From NCBI GenBank assembly GCA_934511545.1, contig CAKSWM010000072.1, positions 1 to 7,531 of the forward strand: a stretch of 7,531 nucleotides of DNA. The letters are read 5' to 3'. Numbering within the stretch: position 1 is the first letter of the stretch; each line of letters starts with the position of its first letter. Positions 1 through 5,121 of the stretch are shown piece after piece. The stretch is from an uncultured Oscillospiraceae bacterium (GTDB taxonomy: Bacteria > Bacillota > Clostridia > Oscillospirales > Oscillospiraceae). The translations under genes were made by a program, and so were the position numbers. A model generated the notes under the pieces. It saw only the letters and a list, made by a program, of their open reading frames with translations. It was not told the origin of the DNA and made no database searches.

Positions 1-1020
1 GAGCTGGAACTGATAGGTATACAGAAGGCCGGACTTTCCGGTCGTTCCGAGCTCAACGATGGTGGGGGTCATCGTCTGGGCGGTCTGGGACATGAAGTCC
101 TGATAGACCAGGCCCTCCTCATACCAGCGGGTCATCATCTCGGTAAAGTCATACCAGCCCTGCTCCAGCGGACCGTATTTGACGGTGCCGTCGATCTGGA
201 AGAACGGCTTGTAGTCGCGTGCGTCGGAAACATATGCCGCAACATCGTAGCCTGCGCAGAGATAGTTATAATACGGCATGCCGTAATTCGTCAGGTGCAG
301 GCCCGCGGTCGCGCCCTTTTCGGTCTTGAAGGCGCGCAGCACGTTTTCATAATCCTCGTAGGTCCTGGGGATCTCCATTTCCAGATCCTCCAGCCAGTCG
401 CCGCGTATCGCCGGTCCCTGGGGAATATTCTCTGAAACGGTGAGGATATATATGCCGTATATGTTGCCGTCGTCCGCCACGGTGTCCTTGGTATAGACCT
501 CGGACGTGAGACGTTCTCTGGCATAGTTGGGCATGTAGTCGTTGATAATATCCGTCAGCTCAAGCGATATGCCCTCGTCGCACATCAGGGCAAGGCCGCG
601 GGGATAGAACTGCTCCACCGCGCTCATTATATCCGGATATTCTCCGCCGGCAAACATCGCGCCGAGCTGGGCCGAGGCCGTGGCGTCCGTTGACAGCATA
701 TACTCGATATGTACGCCGGTGAGCTCCTCGAGCTTCTTCTGTCCGAGCGTTACCTCGCCGCCGGTCACGTTCGTCTCCATTGCGGACATGGTGCGCCAGA
801 CGGTCAGCTCGTTTTCTCCGGCGATGGGATAGGTGAATACCTCATCCTCCGGCTGGTCTTCGGGTCCCGGTTCGTCCGGCGTCGGGGCTTCGGGCTCCGG
901 TGTGGCGTTTTCCTGCGGGGCTTTGGTCTGTTCCGTCTCCTTTTCTCCTCCGCAGGCTGTGAGGAGCGTAAGCAGCATAAGCAGCGCCAGGACAAATGCC
1001 AGGGTTCTTCTTTTTTGCAT
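1..1020 (-). CDS. Extracellular solute-binding lipoprotein, LipO/LplA-like (C-terminus outside window)
   Basis: This gene runs off the left edge, so 340 N-terminal residues are seen; family members are usually about 450-560 residues. The start ATG at 1018-1020 follows AAGGAGG (1030-1036) at 9 nt. Residues 1-23 form a lipoprotein signal: basic MQKRR, a hydrophobic core, then lipobox LTAC with Cys23 as the lipidated residue. Residues 24-61 are a Pro/Glu/Asp-rich linker, probably a tether from membrane to binding domain. The mature part begins near residue 62 and has features typical of large ABC solute-binding proteins for sugars or oligosaccharides in Firmicutes: LTVWRTM, a stretch with GQKKLEELTGVHIEY, then FAGGEYPDIMSA, NIYGIYILT and RGDWLEDLEMEIPRTYEDYE. 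By family knowledge it would capture a carbohydrate or similar solute outside the cell for an ABC permease. No cognate permease is in the window, and the ligand cannot be read from the sequence. It has its own promoter and follows a terminator, so it is separate from the amino-acid operon. Confidence 0.85.
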   Translation of the reverse strand, partial: MQKRRTLAFVLALLMLLTLLTACGGEKETEQTKAPQENATPEPEAPTPDEPGPEDQPEDEVFTYPIAGENELTVWRTMSAMETNVTGGEVTLGQKKLEELTGVHIEYMLSTDATASAQLGAMFAGGEYPDIMSAVEQFYPRGLALMCDEGISLELTDIINDYMPNYARERLTSEVYTKDTVADDGNIYGIYILTVSENIPQGPAIRGDWLEDLEMEIPRTYEDYENVLRAFKTEKGATAGLHLTNYGMPYYNYLCAGYDVAAYVSDARDYKPFFQIDGTVKYGPLEQGWYDFTEMMTRWYEEGLVYQDFMSQTAQTMTPTIVELGTTGKSGLLYTYQFQL

Positions 1021-1081
1021 GTTCGAGTTCCTCCTTTTCATTCTCACATCGGCATTCATTTTTTACCAATGCATTATGAAT

Positions 1082-1111
1082 ATAATACAGGCAACCCCAT
1101 CAAAATGTCAA
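1082..1111 (-). promoter_or_regulatory. Promoter of the 1-1020 lipoprotein gene
   Basis: On the minus strand TTGACA (1111-1106, perfect -35) is followed after 18 bp by TATTAT (1087-1082, 5 of 6 to the -10 consensus). The predicted transcript starts near 1075, giving a leader of about 55 nt to the ATG at 1020. The surrounding region is AT-rich. The -35 hexamer is embedded in a 7-bp direct repeat (separate entry). Motif reading only; no transcription data. Confidence 0.7.
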
Positions 1112-1118
1112 CAAAATG
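1101..1118 (-). promoter_or_regulatory. Direct repeat CATTTTG-N4-CATTTTG, candidate response-regulator box
   Basis: On the minus strand CATTTTG (1118-1112), TTGA, CATTTTG (1107-1101) form two identical 7-mers in 11-bp phase, overlapping the -35 element. Sites made of 7-bp direct repeats with 4-bp spacers are the known layout for PhoB/OmpR-family regulators. The downstream repeat ends 13 bp before the -10 hexamer. A near-identical repeat lies upstream of the response regulator gene at 5225, which makes that regulator the obvious candidate to bind here. The function is inferred. Confidence 0.4.
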
Positions 1119-1169
1119 ATTGGTTTTACAAGTCTAATTAGGTAACTATTACAAAATCATTTGAACAAT

Positions 1170-1179
1170 TTGTTAACAA
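1170..1179. other. 10-bp palindrome TTGTTAACAA, possible operator
   Basis: A perfect palindrome lies about 60 bp upstream of the lipoprotein promoter's -35, next to the related half TTGAACAA (1161-1168). It could be a binding site for a dimeric regulator, but AT-rich palindromes of this size also occur by chance. Confidence 0.2.
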
Positions 1180-1240
1180 CGCCCGTTTTTTGGATACGAA
1201 ATGAATAAACCTCACGATGCCCGCCGCCCGCGGGGCTGAC

Positions 1241-1287
1241 AAAAAAAGGGCCCGCCAGCGACCGGTGATCCGATCGTCCGCGGGTCC
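1241..1287 (-). terminator. Rho-independent terminator of the amino-acid transporter operon
   Basis: Reading the minus strand after the stop codon at 1308-1310, bases 1287-1248 fold into one long imperfect hairpin. Its outer part pairs GGACCCGC with GCGGGCCC (one A-C mismatch), then come a few non-canonical pairs, then CGATCGG pairs with CCGGTCG (one T-G wobble) around an ATCA tetraloop. A run of seven T (1247-1241) follows directly. Strong GC stem plus T-tract is the classic intrinsic terminator. It separates the operon from the next lipoprotein gene on the same strand. Confidence 0.8.
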
Positions 1288-1307
1288 TGTATGATCCGTC
1301 CGTTTTT

Positions 1308-2123
1308 TTATCCTACGCGCGACATATAATACCGCGCGGCCGCGCTGTCCACAAGCACCGCGTCACAGGCGCGGTTTGCAAGCTCCTCAAAGCAGCCCGA
1401 CGTGCCGGAGGCCAGGCGGCTTATGCTCGCCAGTCTTTCCGTCAGCTTCGGGTTTTCCTCAAGCACGCGGGAATAGACCTCCGCCGCGCCCATGGAGAGA
1501 TATTTCCCCTTCAGCGAACGCCAGCTTCGCAGGCCGTCCGCCGCGCGCGCGACAAGCACAAAGCTCACGTCCATATACGGCTGCGTCACAACGACTCCAT
1601 CCGCCGACGCGCCGTCGTAAAGGCCGCCCCAGACGGCGTCCACATTGCCGCTGAGCAGTTCGCTGGAGAGATTTGAAACGTCTATCGGCTGGAGCTTCAG
1701 CTTCCAGCCGAGCAGAGAGCAGACCTCGCGGGCAAGGTCGATGTCAAAGCCGGTATAGCCGCCGTTTTCCTCATAGGACATCGGCGCGGCTCCCGGTGAA
1801 AAGCCGAGGATGAAGTCGCGCTCCGGAATGCCCTCAAAGGCATCCAGCGCCGCGGCGTCCTCTGTTATGGTGGTCTCGTCCTCGCCGAACCAGCGGACGG
1901 CAAGCGCCTTGACCGTGCCCTGCGCCGCAAGCACCTTCAGCGCCGCGGGGACATATTCGCTGAGCTTGTCGCCCTCGCGGAAGGCGATCACGAAGCCGGA
2001 CTTTTTCAGGGTGCCTATGACCTCGTATCCAACGGCGTCCGACTTGCCGCAGGCGGAGAGGGAAAGCGTCAGGCAGACGGCCAGAAGCAGCGCCGCCAGG
2101 CGCGGGAATATGTGTTTCTTCAT
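1308..2123 (-). CDS. Substrate-binding lipoprotein, family 3 (amino-acid type), apparently circularly permuted
   Basis: This is a 271-residue protein. The start ATG at 2121-2123 is set by AAAGGAG (2131-2137) at 7 nt; the in-frame TTG at 2141 lies upstream of that site and is unlikely. Residues 1-25 are a lipoprotein signal with lipobox LSAC (Cys25). The domain order is unusual. Residues 33-84 (YEVIGTLKKSGFVIAFREGD ... VRWFGED) match the segment that normally ends a family-3 solute-binding domain. Residues 103-141 (DFILGFSPGAAPMSYEENGG, then TGFDIDLAREV) match the normal beginning. Residues 158-195 are the middle, and the protein stops just after DAVLVDSAAARYYM (254-267), where the chain normally continues into the 33-84 type segment. 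All parts of one domain are present, in rotated order, joined by a linker at about 82-102. The Arg that usually holds the ligand carboxylate is not evident in the GGLYDGASADG stretch. It is the last gene of the importer cluster, so it probably binds a small amino acid or a related solute. Confidence 0.85.
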   Translation of the reverse strand: MKKHIFPRLAALLLAVCLTLSLSACGKSDAVGYEVIGTLKKSGFVIAFREGDKLSEYVPAALKVLAAQGTVKALAVRWFGEDETTITEDAAALDAFEGIPERDFILGFSPGAAPMSYEENGGYTGFDIDLAREVCSLLGWKLKLQPIDVSNLSSELLSGNVDAVWGGLYDGASADGVVVTQPYMDVSFVLVARAADGLRSWRSLKGKYLSMGAAEVYSRVLEENPKLTERLASISRLASGTSGCFEELANRACDAVLVDSAAARYYMSRVG

Positions 2124-2130
2124 TCGGCCG

Positions 2131-2137
2131 CTCCTTT
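2131..2137 (-). promoter_or_regulatory. Ribosome binding site deciding the start of the permuted binding protein
   Basis: AAAGGAG on the minus strand, 7 nt before the ATG at 2123. It sits immediately after the T-tract of the terminator at 2140-2171, so the hairpin and the translation signal nearly touch. It rules out the upstream in-frame TTG. Confidence 0.75.
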
Positions 2138-2139
2138 CC

Positions 2140-2171
2140 AAAAAATTGCGGGGCGTTTTCGCCCCGCAATT
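2140..2171 (-). terminator. Intrinsic terminator between ATPase and permuted binding protein genes
   Basis: On the minus strand AATTGCGGGGCG, loop AAAA, CGCCCCGCAATT form a perfect 12-bp stem, with six T in a row ending the right arm (2145-2140). It is stronger than the operon-end terminator, yet it lies upstream of the last gene, only a few bases before its ribosome binding site. It should strongly reduce readthrough from the ATPase gene. A promoter overlaps its left arm. Confidence 0.85.
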
Positions 2172-2197
2172 ATATTATGTATCCCGGCTCAAAGCAA
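2169..2197 (-). promoter_or_regulatory. Internal promoter for the permuted binding protein gene
   Basis: On the minus strand TTGCTT (2197-2192) is followed after 17 bp by a perfect TATAAT (2174-2169). The -10 overlaps the outer left arm of the terminator hairpin, so the predicted start near 2162 falls inside that arm. RNA starting there would lack the full stem and be too short when the T-tract is reached for normal termination, so this promoter could drive the gene despite the hairpin. This is inference from geometry. Confidence 0.55.
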
Positions 2198-2208
2198 TAC
2201 GCTTCGGC

Positions 2209-2225
2209 CAGATTTGGTCAATCTG
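2209..2225. promoter_or_regulatory. Inverted repeat CAGATT-N5-AATCTG, possible operator
   Basis: A perfect 6-bp dyad with a 5-bp spacer lies 11 bp upstream of the -35 of the internal promoter and 13 bp beyond the ATPase stop codon. The position suits a regulator site for the permuted binding protein gene; a short RNA hairpin is the alternative. The function is not shown. Confidence 0.3.
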
Positions 2226-2238
2226 ACGTTATAAAATC

Positions 2239-3030
2239 TCAGACCTGGCCGCTTCCGTAGCGCGAAAGGAACTGCCGCGTGCGCTCCTCGCGCGGGTTGT
2301 CGATCACCTCGCGCGCGGGACCGGCCTCGACTATCACGCCGCCGTCCATGAAAATGACCTTGTCGGCAACGTCGCGCGCAAACGCCATCTCGTGAGTCAC
2401 GATTATCATCGTCGTGCGTTTGTCCGCCAGGCCCTTGATAACGCGCAGCACTTCCCCGGTCAGTTCGGGATCGAGTGCGCTCGTCGGCTCATCAAAGCAG
2501 AGGATGTCCGGCTCGAGCGCAAGAGCGCGGGCAATGGCAACGCGCTGCTGCTGCCCGCCGGAGAGCTGGTGGGGATAATGCTCCGTGCGGTCGCCGAGTC
2601 CCATCTGTTCCAGAAGCCCGTGCGCCCGGGAGTCGATCTCCGCGAGTATCTCCCGCCGGTTCTGCTTGTAGTCCGGGCGCTCCTTTGCCAGAAGCTCGGA
2701 AGCCAGCTTCACGTTTTTCAGCGCCGTATACTGCGGGAAGAGATTGAAGCTCTGGAAAACGAGGCCGAAATGCAGGCGCTTTTTGCGTATTTCGGCATCC
2801 GTATTGGCCGTCGGGTCCTGCGCGTCGAATATGACCTTTCCGTTTACGAGTATCTGACCGCCGTTGGGCTTTTCCAGAAAGTTCAGACAGCGCAGGAGCG
2901 TCGTCTTGCCGCTGCCGGAGGACCCGATGATGGATATGACCTCGCCCTGTTCGAGCGAGAAGTCGATGTTTTTCAGCACCTCTAGCTTATCGAAGGACTT
3001 TTGCAGACCGCGAACCTCAAGAACTGGCAT
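2239..3030 (-). CDS. Amino-acid ABC importer ATP-binding protein (GlnQ/HisP type)
   Basis: This 263-residue cytoplasmic ATPase powers the importer by binding and hydrolysing ATP as a dimer under the permease. All motifs are intact: Walker A GSSGSGKTT (36-44), Q-loop Gln93 in VFQSFNLFP, signature LSGGQQQR (156-163), Walker B ILCFDE (176-181, catalytic Glu181), D-loop SALD (184-187) and switch His213 in VTHEM. The family specific for polar amino acids is indicated by the overall sequence (LEVRGLQKSF, FNLFPQYTALKNV). It is about 20 residues longer than the usual 240. The extra length lies around residues 68-88 and 113-133; the latter is charged (LAKERPDYKQNRREILAEID) and is probably a surface extension. 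Its start is 12 nt beyond the permease stop codon, and its AAGGAGG site overlaps that stop. It is likely translated in coupling with the permease. Confidence 0.96.
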   Translation of the reverse strand: MPVLEVRGLQKSFDKLEVLKNIDFSLEQGEVISIIGSSGSGKTTLLRCLNFLEKPNGGQILVNGKVIFDAQDPTANTDAEIRKKRLHFGLVFQSFNLFPQYTALKNVKLASELLAKERPDYKQNRREILAEIDSRAHGLLEQMGLGDRTEHYPHQLSGGQQQRVAIARALALEPDILCFDEPTSALDPELTGEVLRVIKGLADKRTTMIIVTHEMAFARDVADKVIFMDGGVIVEAGPAREVIDNPREERTRQFLSRYGSGQV

Positions 3031-3037
3031 ATCGTAA

Positions 3038-3044
3038 CCTCCTT
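3038..3044 (-). promoter_or_regulatory. Ribosome binding site of the ATPase gene, overlapping the permease stop codon
   Basis: On the minus strand the permease TAA stop (3045-3043) shares its last two bases with a full AAGGAGG (3044-3038), which lies 7 nt before the ATPase ATG. This tight arrangement suggests translational coupling and a balanced permease to ATPase ratio. It also fixes the ATPase start. Confidence 0.8.
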
Positions 3045-3813
3045 ACGCCCTGAAATAGTCCAGCTTTTTTTCTCCCCAGCCGAGCAGCAGGGTCAGAACG
3101 CCGGTGAATACAAGGTAGTATATTCCCGTGAAGAACAGCGGCCACACCGCGCCGGATATGCCCTGGGAGCCCTTGAGAAAGGCCTGTCCGGCCCAGATTA
3201 TCTCCTGAAGAGCAATGATGCGCGAAAGCGATGTGTCCTTGACAAGGGTTATGAACTCGTTGCCCATCGGCGGGATGATGCGCTTTATCATCTGCAAAAG
3301 CGTCACCCGGAAAAATATCTGCCCCTTTGTCATGCCGAGGACCTGTCCGGCCTCCTGCTGGCCCTTGGGCACGCCCTGTATGCCGCCGCGGTAGATCTCC
3401 GAAAAATAGCAGGCATAGTTGATTATGAAAGCGGCCGCGCTTGCAATGAAGCGGCCGGTCTCGCCGCTGCCCCACAGGTTCCTGCCCATCACAAGTCCGG
3501 GGAAATAATAGATGATGAGCAGCTGGAGCATGAGCGGCGTTCCGCGGAACACCCACACGACGACCTTGACGATCAGCGAGACGGGGCGGAACCAGAGGCA
3601 GAAGCGCGCCGCGGCCGTCTTTTCGCCGCGCCGCCTTCCGATGCGGCGGCCGAGCCGCGCGAACGGCGCCCACGAGCTCATCGAACCGAAGGAGATCACC
3701 AGACCCAGCGGCAGTGCGCCGACGAGAGTCACGATAAAGAGCTTCAGCGTCTGCACGAAGCCGGTGTTGAGCGAATTTATTACTATCGGAGCTTGTTCGA
3801 GAAAGGTTTCCAT
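3043..3813 (-). CDS. Amino-acid ABC importer permease (HisM/GlnP type)
   Basis: This 256-residue integral membrane protein forms the transport channel, probably as a homodimer because no second permease is encoded. Residues 13-43 are the first membrane segment with the family pattern GFVQTLKLFIVTLVGALPLG. VFRGTPLMLQLLIIYY (88-103) is the conserved RGTPL region leading into a membrane segment. Further segments lie near 122-140 and 224-246. The EAA loop that docks on the ATPase is at about 140-175 (EIYRGGIQGVPKGQQEAGQV, then LGMTKGQIFFRV). It is roughly 20-30 residues longer than common members because of a basic stretch at 48-77 (FARLGRRIGRRRGEK) between the first two membrane parts, probably cytoplasmic. 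The start ATG at 3813 has AAGGCGG (3824-3830), a one-mismatch site, at 10 nt. The weaker site and the hairpin upstream may keep permease output below that of the binding protein. Confidence 0.95.
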   Translation of the reverse strand: METFLEQAPIVINSLNTGFVQTLKLFIVTLVGALPLGLVISFGSMSSWAPFARLGRRIGRRRGEKTAAARFCLWFRPVSLIVKVVVWVFRGTPLMLQLLIIYYFPGLVMGRNLWGSGETGRFIASAAAFIINYACYFSEIYRGGIQGVPKGQQEAGQVLGMTKGQIFFRVTLLQMIKRIIPPMGNEFITLVKDTSLSRIIALQEIIWAGQAFLKGSQGISGAVWPLFFTGIYYLVFTGVLTLLLGWGEKKLDYFRA

Positions 3814-3850
3814 AGGGTTTTTCCCGCCTTGTTATATTTGTTTTAACCGG

Positions 3851-3889
3851 GCAAAAGCAGGGGGCGGCTTCTCCGCCCTCTGCTTTTGC
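3851..3889 (-). terminator. Intercistronic hairpin, likely partial terminator or mRNA-stabilising element
   Basis: A 17-bp stem (arms 3851-3867 and 3873-3889, one mismatched or wobble pair) with a 5-nt loop lies between the binding protein and permease genes. The arms carry AAAA and TTTT outside a GC-rich core, as in bidirectional intrinsic terminators, but only four T precede GC, so termination is probably incomplete. Such hairpins after binding-protein genes commonly raise the binding protein to transporter ratio by partial termination and by protecting the upstream mRNA. The specific effect here is inferred. Confidence 0.65.
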
Positions 3890-3970
3890 ATTATTTGATC
3901 TGCTCGGGCGAAGTGAATCCGCCCTCTGTTTTTCGGCTGCTTATCTATTCTATATTGCCGTTAATAAACG
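3890..3970 (-). other. 3' untranslated stretch of the binding protein gene
   Basis: No gene is seen here. It holds a weak 5-bp dyad GGGCG/CGCCC (3906-3910 and 3920-3924) and the string CCGCCCTCTGTTTTT (3919-3933), which nearly repeats the right arm of the neighbouring hairpin (CCGCCCTCTGCTTTT, 3873-3887). This looks like a partial duplication of the terminator-like hairpin. Confidence 0.4.
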
Positions 3971-4891
3971 TTACTGAGCGATGACCGCCGCCTGAACGCC
4001 GTACTTCTCGGCGCAGGCCATAAGGCTGCCGTCGGCATAGGCCGCTGCCAGGAACTCATTGAGCTTCGCTGCAAGGTCGCTGCCCTTGCGGAAGCCGACG
4101 CCGTACTCCTCGCTGTTGAGGCCGACGGTGTAGGTCAGCTGGGAGTATCCGGTGTTCCCGCCCACCATCGCGGCTGCCATCAGGGAGTCGATAACTGCGG
4201 CGTCGGAGGTGCCGGCGGCGACCTCCATCAGAGCGTCAGCCTGGGACAGGACGGGAGTGTACTGATAACCGAGGGCGGAGACCTCCGCCTCGCCGGCGGA
4301 CCCGGCTTCGACCGCGAAAACGAGATCGGCGCAGCTCTCGACGGTCTGATAATCACCGGCCTTGTCGGCGGGAACGATGACGACCTGTGCGTTGTTGCAG
4401 TATGCGTTGGAGCACTCCATCGCGCTCATTACTTCGTCGGTGAGGGTCATGCCGTTCCAGACGCAGTCAATGGTCTTTCCGTCAAGCTCGAGGACCTTGT
4501 TGTCCCAGTTTATCTCGACGAACTCGACCTCAACGCCGAGCCTCTCGGCAAAGGCCTTTGCCATATCCGCGTCAAAGCCGATCCAATCGCCGTTTTCGTC
4601 CCTGTAATCCATCGGCTCGAAGTCGGTTATACCGACGACCAGCTTGCCCTTTCCGAGGACATAGGCCAGGTCGCTCTCGGCAACGTCGGTGTCGGTCGCG
4701 GGTCCCACAGGCTCGGCCGGGATGTCGGAGTCGGAAGCGGGCTCCTGCGGCTCATCGGAGGGAGCGTCGGTCGCGGGTGCATCCGCAACATCGGAGGGAG
4801 AAGCGGGTTCGTCCTTGCCGCCGCAGGCGCACAGTGCAAAGCACATTACCAGCGCAAGCAGAAGCGCGATCATTCTGTTCATTGTTTTCAT
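3971..4891 (-). CDS. Amino-acid ABC importer substrate-binding lipoprotein (family 3)
   Basis: This 306-residue lipoprotein captures a polar amino acid outside the cell and hands it to the permease encoded downstream. The start ATG at 4889-4891 is chosen because AAAGGA (4902-4907) lies 10 nt upstream; the longer in-frame extension to 4978 has no such support and would bury the signal peptide. Signal residues 1-23 end with lipobox LCAC (Cys23). Residues 24-75 form a Ser/Asp/Pro/Ala-rich linker. The binding domain follows in normal order: GKLVVGITDFEPMDY (82-96), GDWIGFDADMAKAFAERLGV (101-120), DCVWNGMTLTDEV (142-154), CSNAYCNNAQVVIV (160-173), GTSDAAVIDS (227-236) and the final EEYGVGFRKGSDL to EKYGV (261-299). 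In many relatives an Arg follows the TxTxE stretch and grips the ligand carboxylate; here it is Val154. The ligand cannot be named from sequence. Confidence 0.95.
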   Translation of the reverse strand: MKTMNRMIALLLALVMCFALCACGGKDEPASPSDVADAPATDAPSDEPQEPASDSDIPAEPVGPATDTDVAESDLAYVLGKGKLVVGITDFEPMDYRDENGDWIGFDADMAKAFAERLGVEVEFVEINWDNKVLELDGKTIDCVWNGMTLTDEVMSAMECSNAYCNNAQVVIVPADKAGDYQTVESCADLVFAVEAGSAGEAEVSALGYQYTPVLSQADALMEVAAGTSDAAVIDSLMAAAMVGGNTGYSQLTYTVGLNSEEYGVGFRKGSDLAAKLNEFLAAAYADGSLMACAEKYGVQAAVIAQ

Positions 4892-4901
4892 TTCGTTCTT
4901 A

Positions 4902-4907
4902 TCCTTT
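4902..4907 (-). promoter_or_regulatory. Ribosome binding site deciding the start of the amino-acid-binding lipoprotein
   Basis: AAAGGA, within GGAAAGGA on the minus strand, lies 10 nt before the ATG at 4891. The next ATG (4882) would be 19 nt away and too distant. The residues upstream of 4891 in the long open frame are therefore leader, not protein. Confidence 0.7.
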
Positions 4908-4966
4908 CCAGATCGTTGATATATGGGAAAGAGAGGGGGATCGTCCTCTGCCTTCGTTGTATTAGC

Positions 4967-4994
4967 ATAATAACACACTACCGAGATAAAGCAA
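4967..4994 (-). promoter_or_regulatory. Candidate promoter of the amino-acid importer operon
   Basis: On the minus strand TTGCTT (4994-4989) is separated by 16 bp from TATTAT (4972-4967). The -10 is good (5 of 6), while the -35 matches only the TTG. The leader would be about 70 nt. The same -35 hexamer, with a similar following sequence (TTGCTTT, four bases, CGG or a near form), occurs at the internal promoter at 2169-2197. Moderately supported. Confidence 0.4.
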
Positions 4995-5079
4995 GAGTTT
5001 TTTTGCTCATCTCCGCTATTTTTACGTTATGAACAAATATTCCTCTCCAAAGAGCCGTATAATGTGATATTTGCCGGGA

Positions 5080-5108
5080 CATTTTTCACACATTTTTAAT
5101 CCTTTTCT
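5080..5108 (+). promoter_or_regulatory. Direct repeats CATTTTT-N4-CATTTTT(-N4-CTTTTCT), candidate autoregulatory box
   Basis: CATTTTT at 5080-5086 and again at 5091-5097 are identical 7-mers in 11-bp phase. A weaker third copy, CTTTTCT (5 of 7), occupies the next slot at 5102-5108. This slot ends 13 bp before the -10 hexamer at 5122, the same distance as in the repeat at the 1-1020 lipoprotein promoter. The layout fits the known 7+4 bp repeat sites of PhoB/OmpR-type regulators, and the gene downstream encodes such a regulator, so autoregulation is a fair inference. Confidence 0.45.
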
Positions 5109-5121
5109 CTTTCTGCGCGGT

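Noticed and set aside
406..412. DEGETIP in the kinase (residue numbers) as an inactivated G1 box
   Set aside because: The invariant Asp and first Gly are kept, and this ETIP form is, to my knowledge, common in active clostridial kinases. The N-box and G2 box are intact.
709..1119. 136-residue plus-strand frame opposite the lipoprotein N-terminus
   Set aside because: It is antisense to a signal peptide and linker that read well on the minus strand, and it runs through that gene's promoter.
3001..3846. 281-residue open frame on the plus strand opposite the permease
   Set aside because: It is an antisense shadow of the permease, whose membrane segments and EAA loop are clear. It is polar, low in structure signals and lacks a ribosome binding site.
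4932..4950. Possible hairpin AGAGG/CCTCT in the leader of the importer operon
   Set aside because: It has only five pairs and an 8-9 nt loop, with no T-tract or conserved riboswitch-like core.
4892..4978. N-terminal extension of the amino-acid-binding lipoprotein to an upstream ATG
   Set aside because: It would add about 29 polar residues before the signal peptide. The ribosome binding site at 4902-4907 marks the ATG at 4891 instead.
5058..5063. TATAAT on the plus strand as a further regulator promoter
   Set aside because: No -35 element lies at a fitting distance, and it sits upstream of the direct repeats. The hexamers at 5122 and 5133 are better placed.
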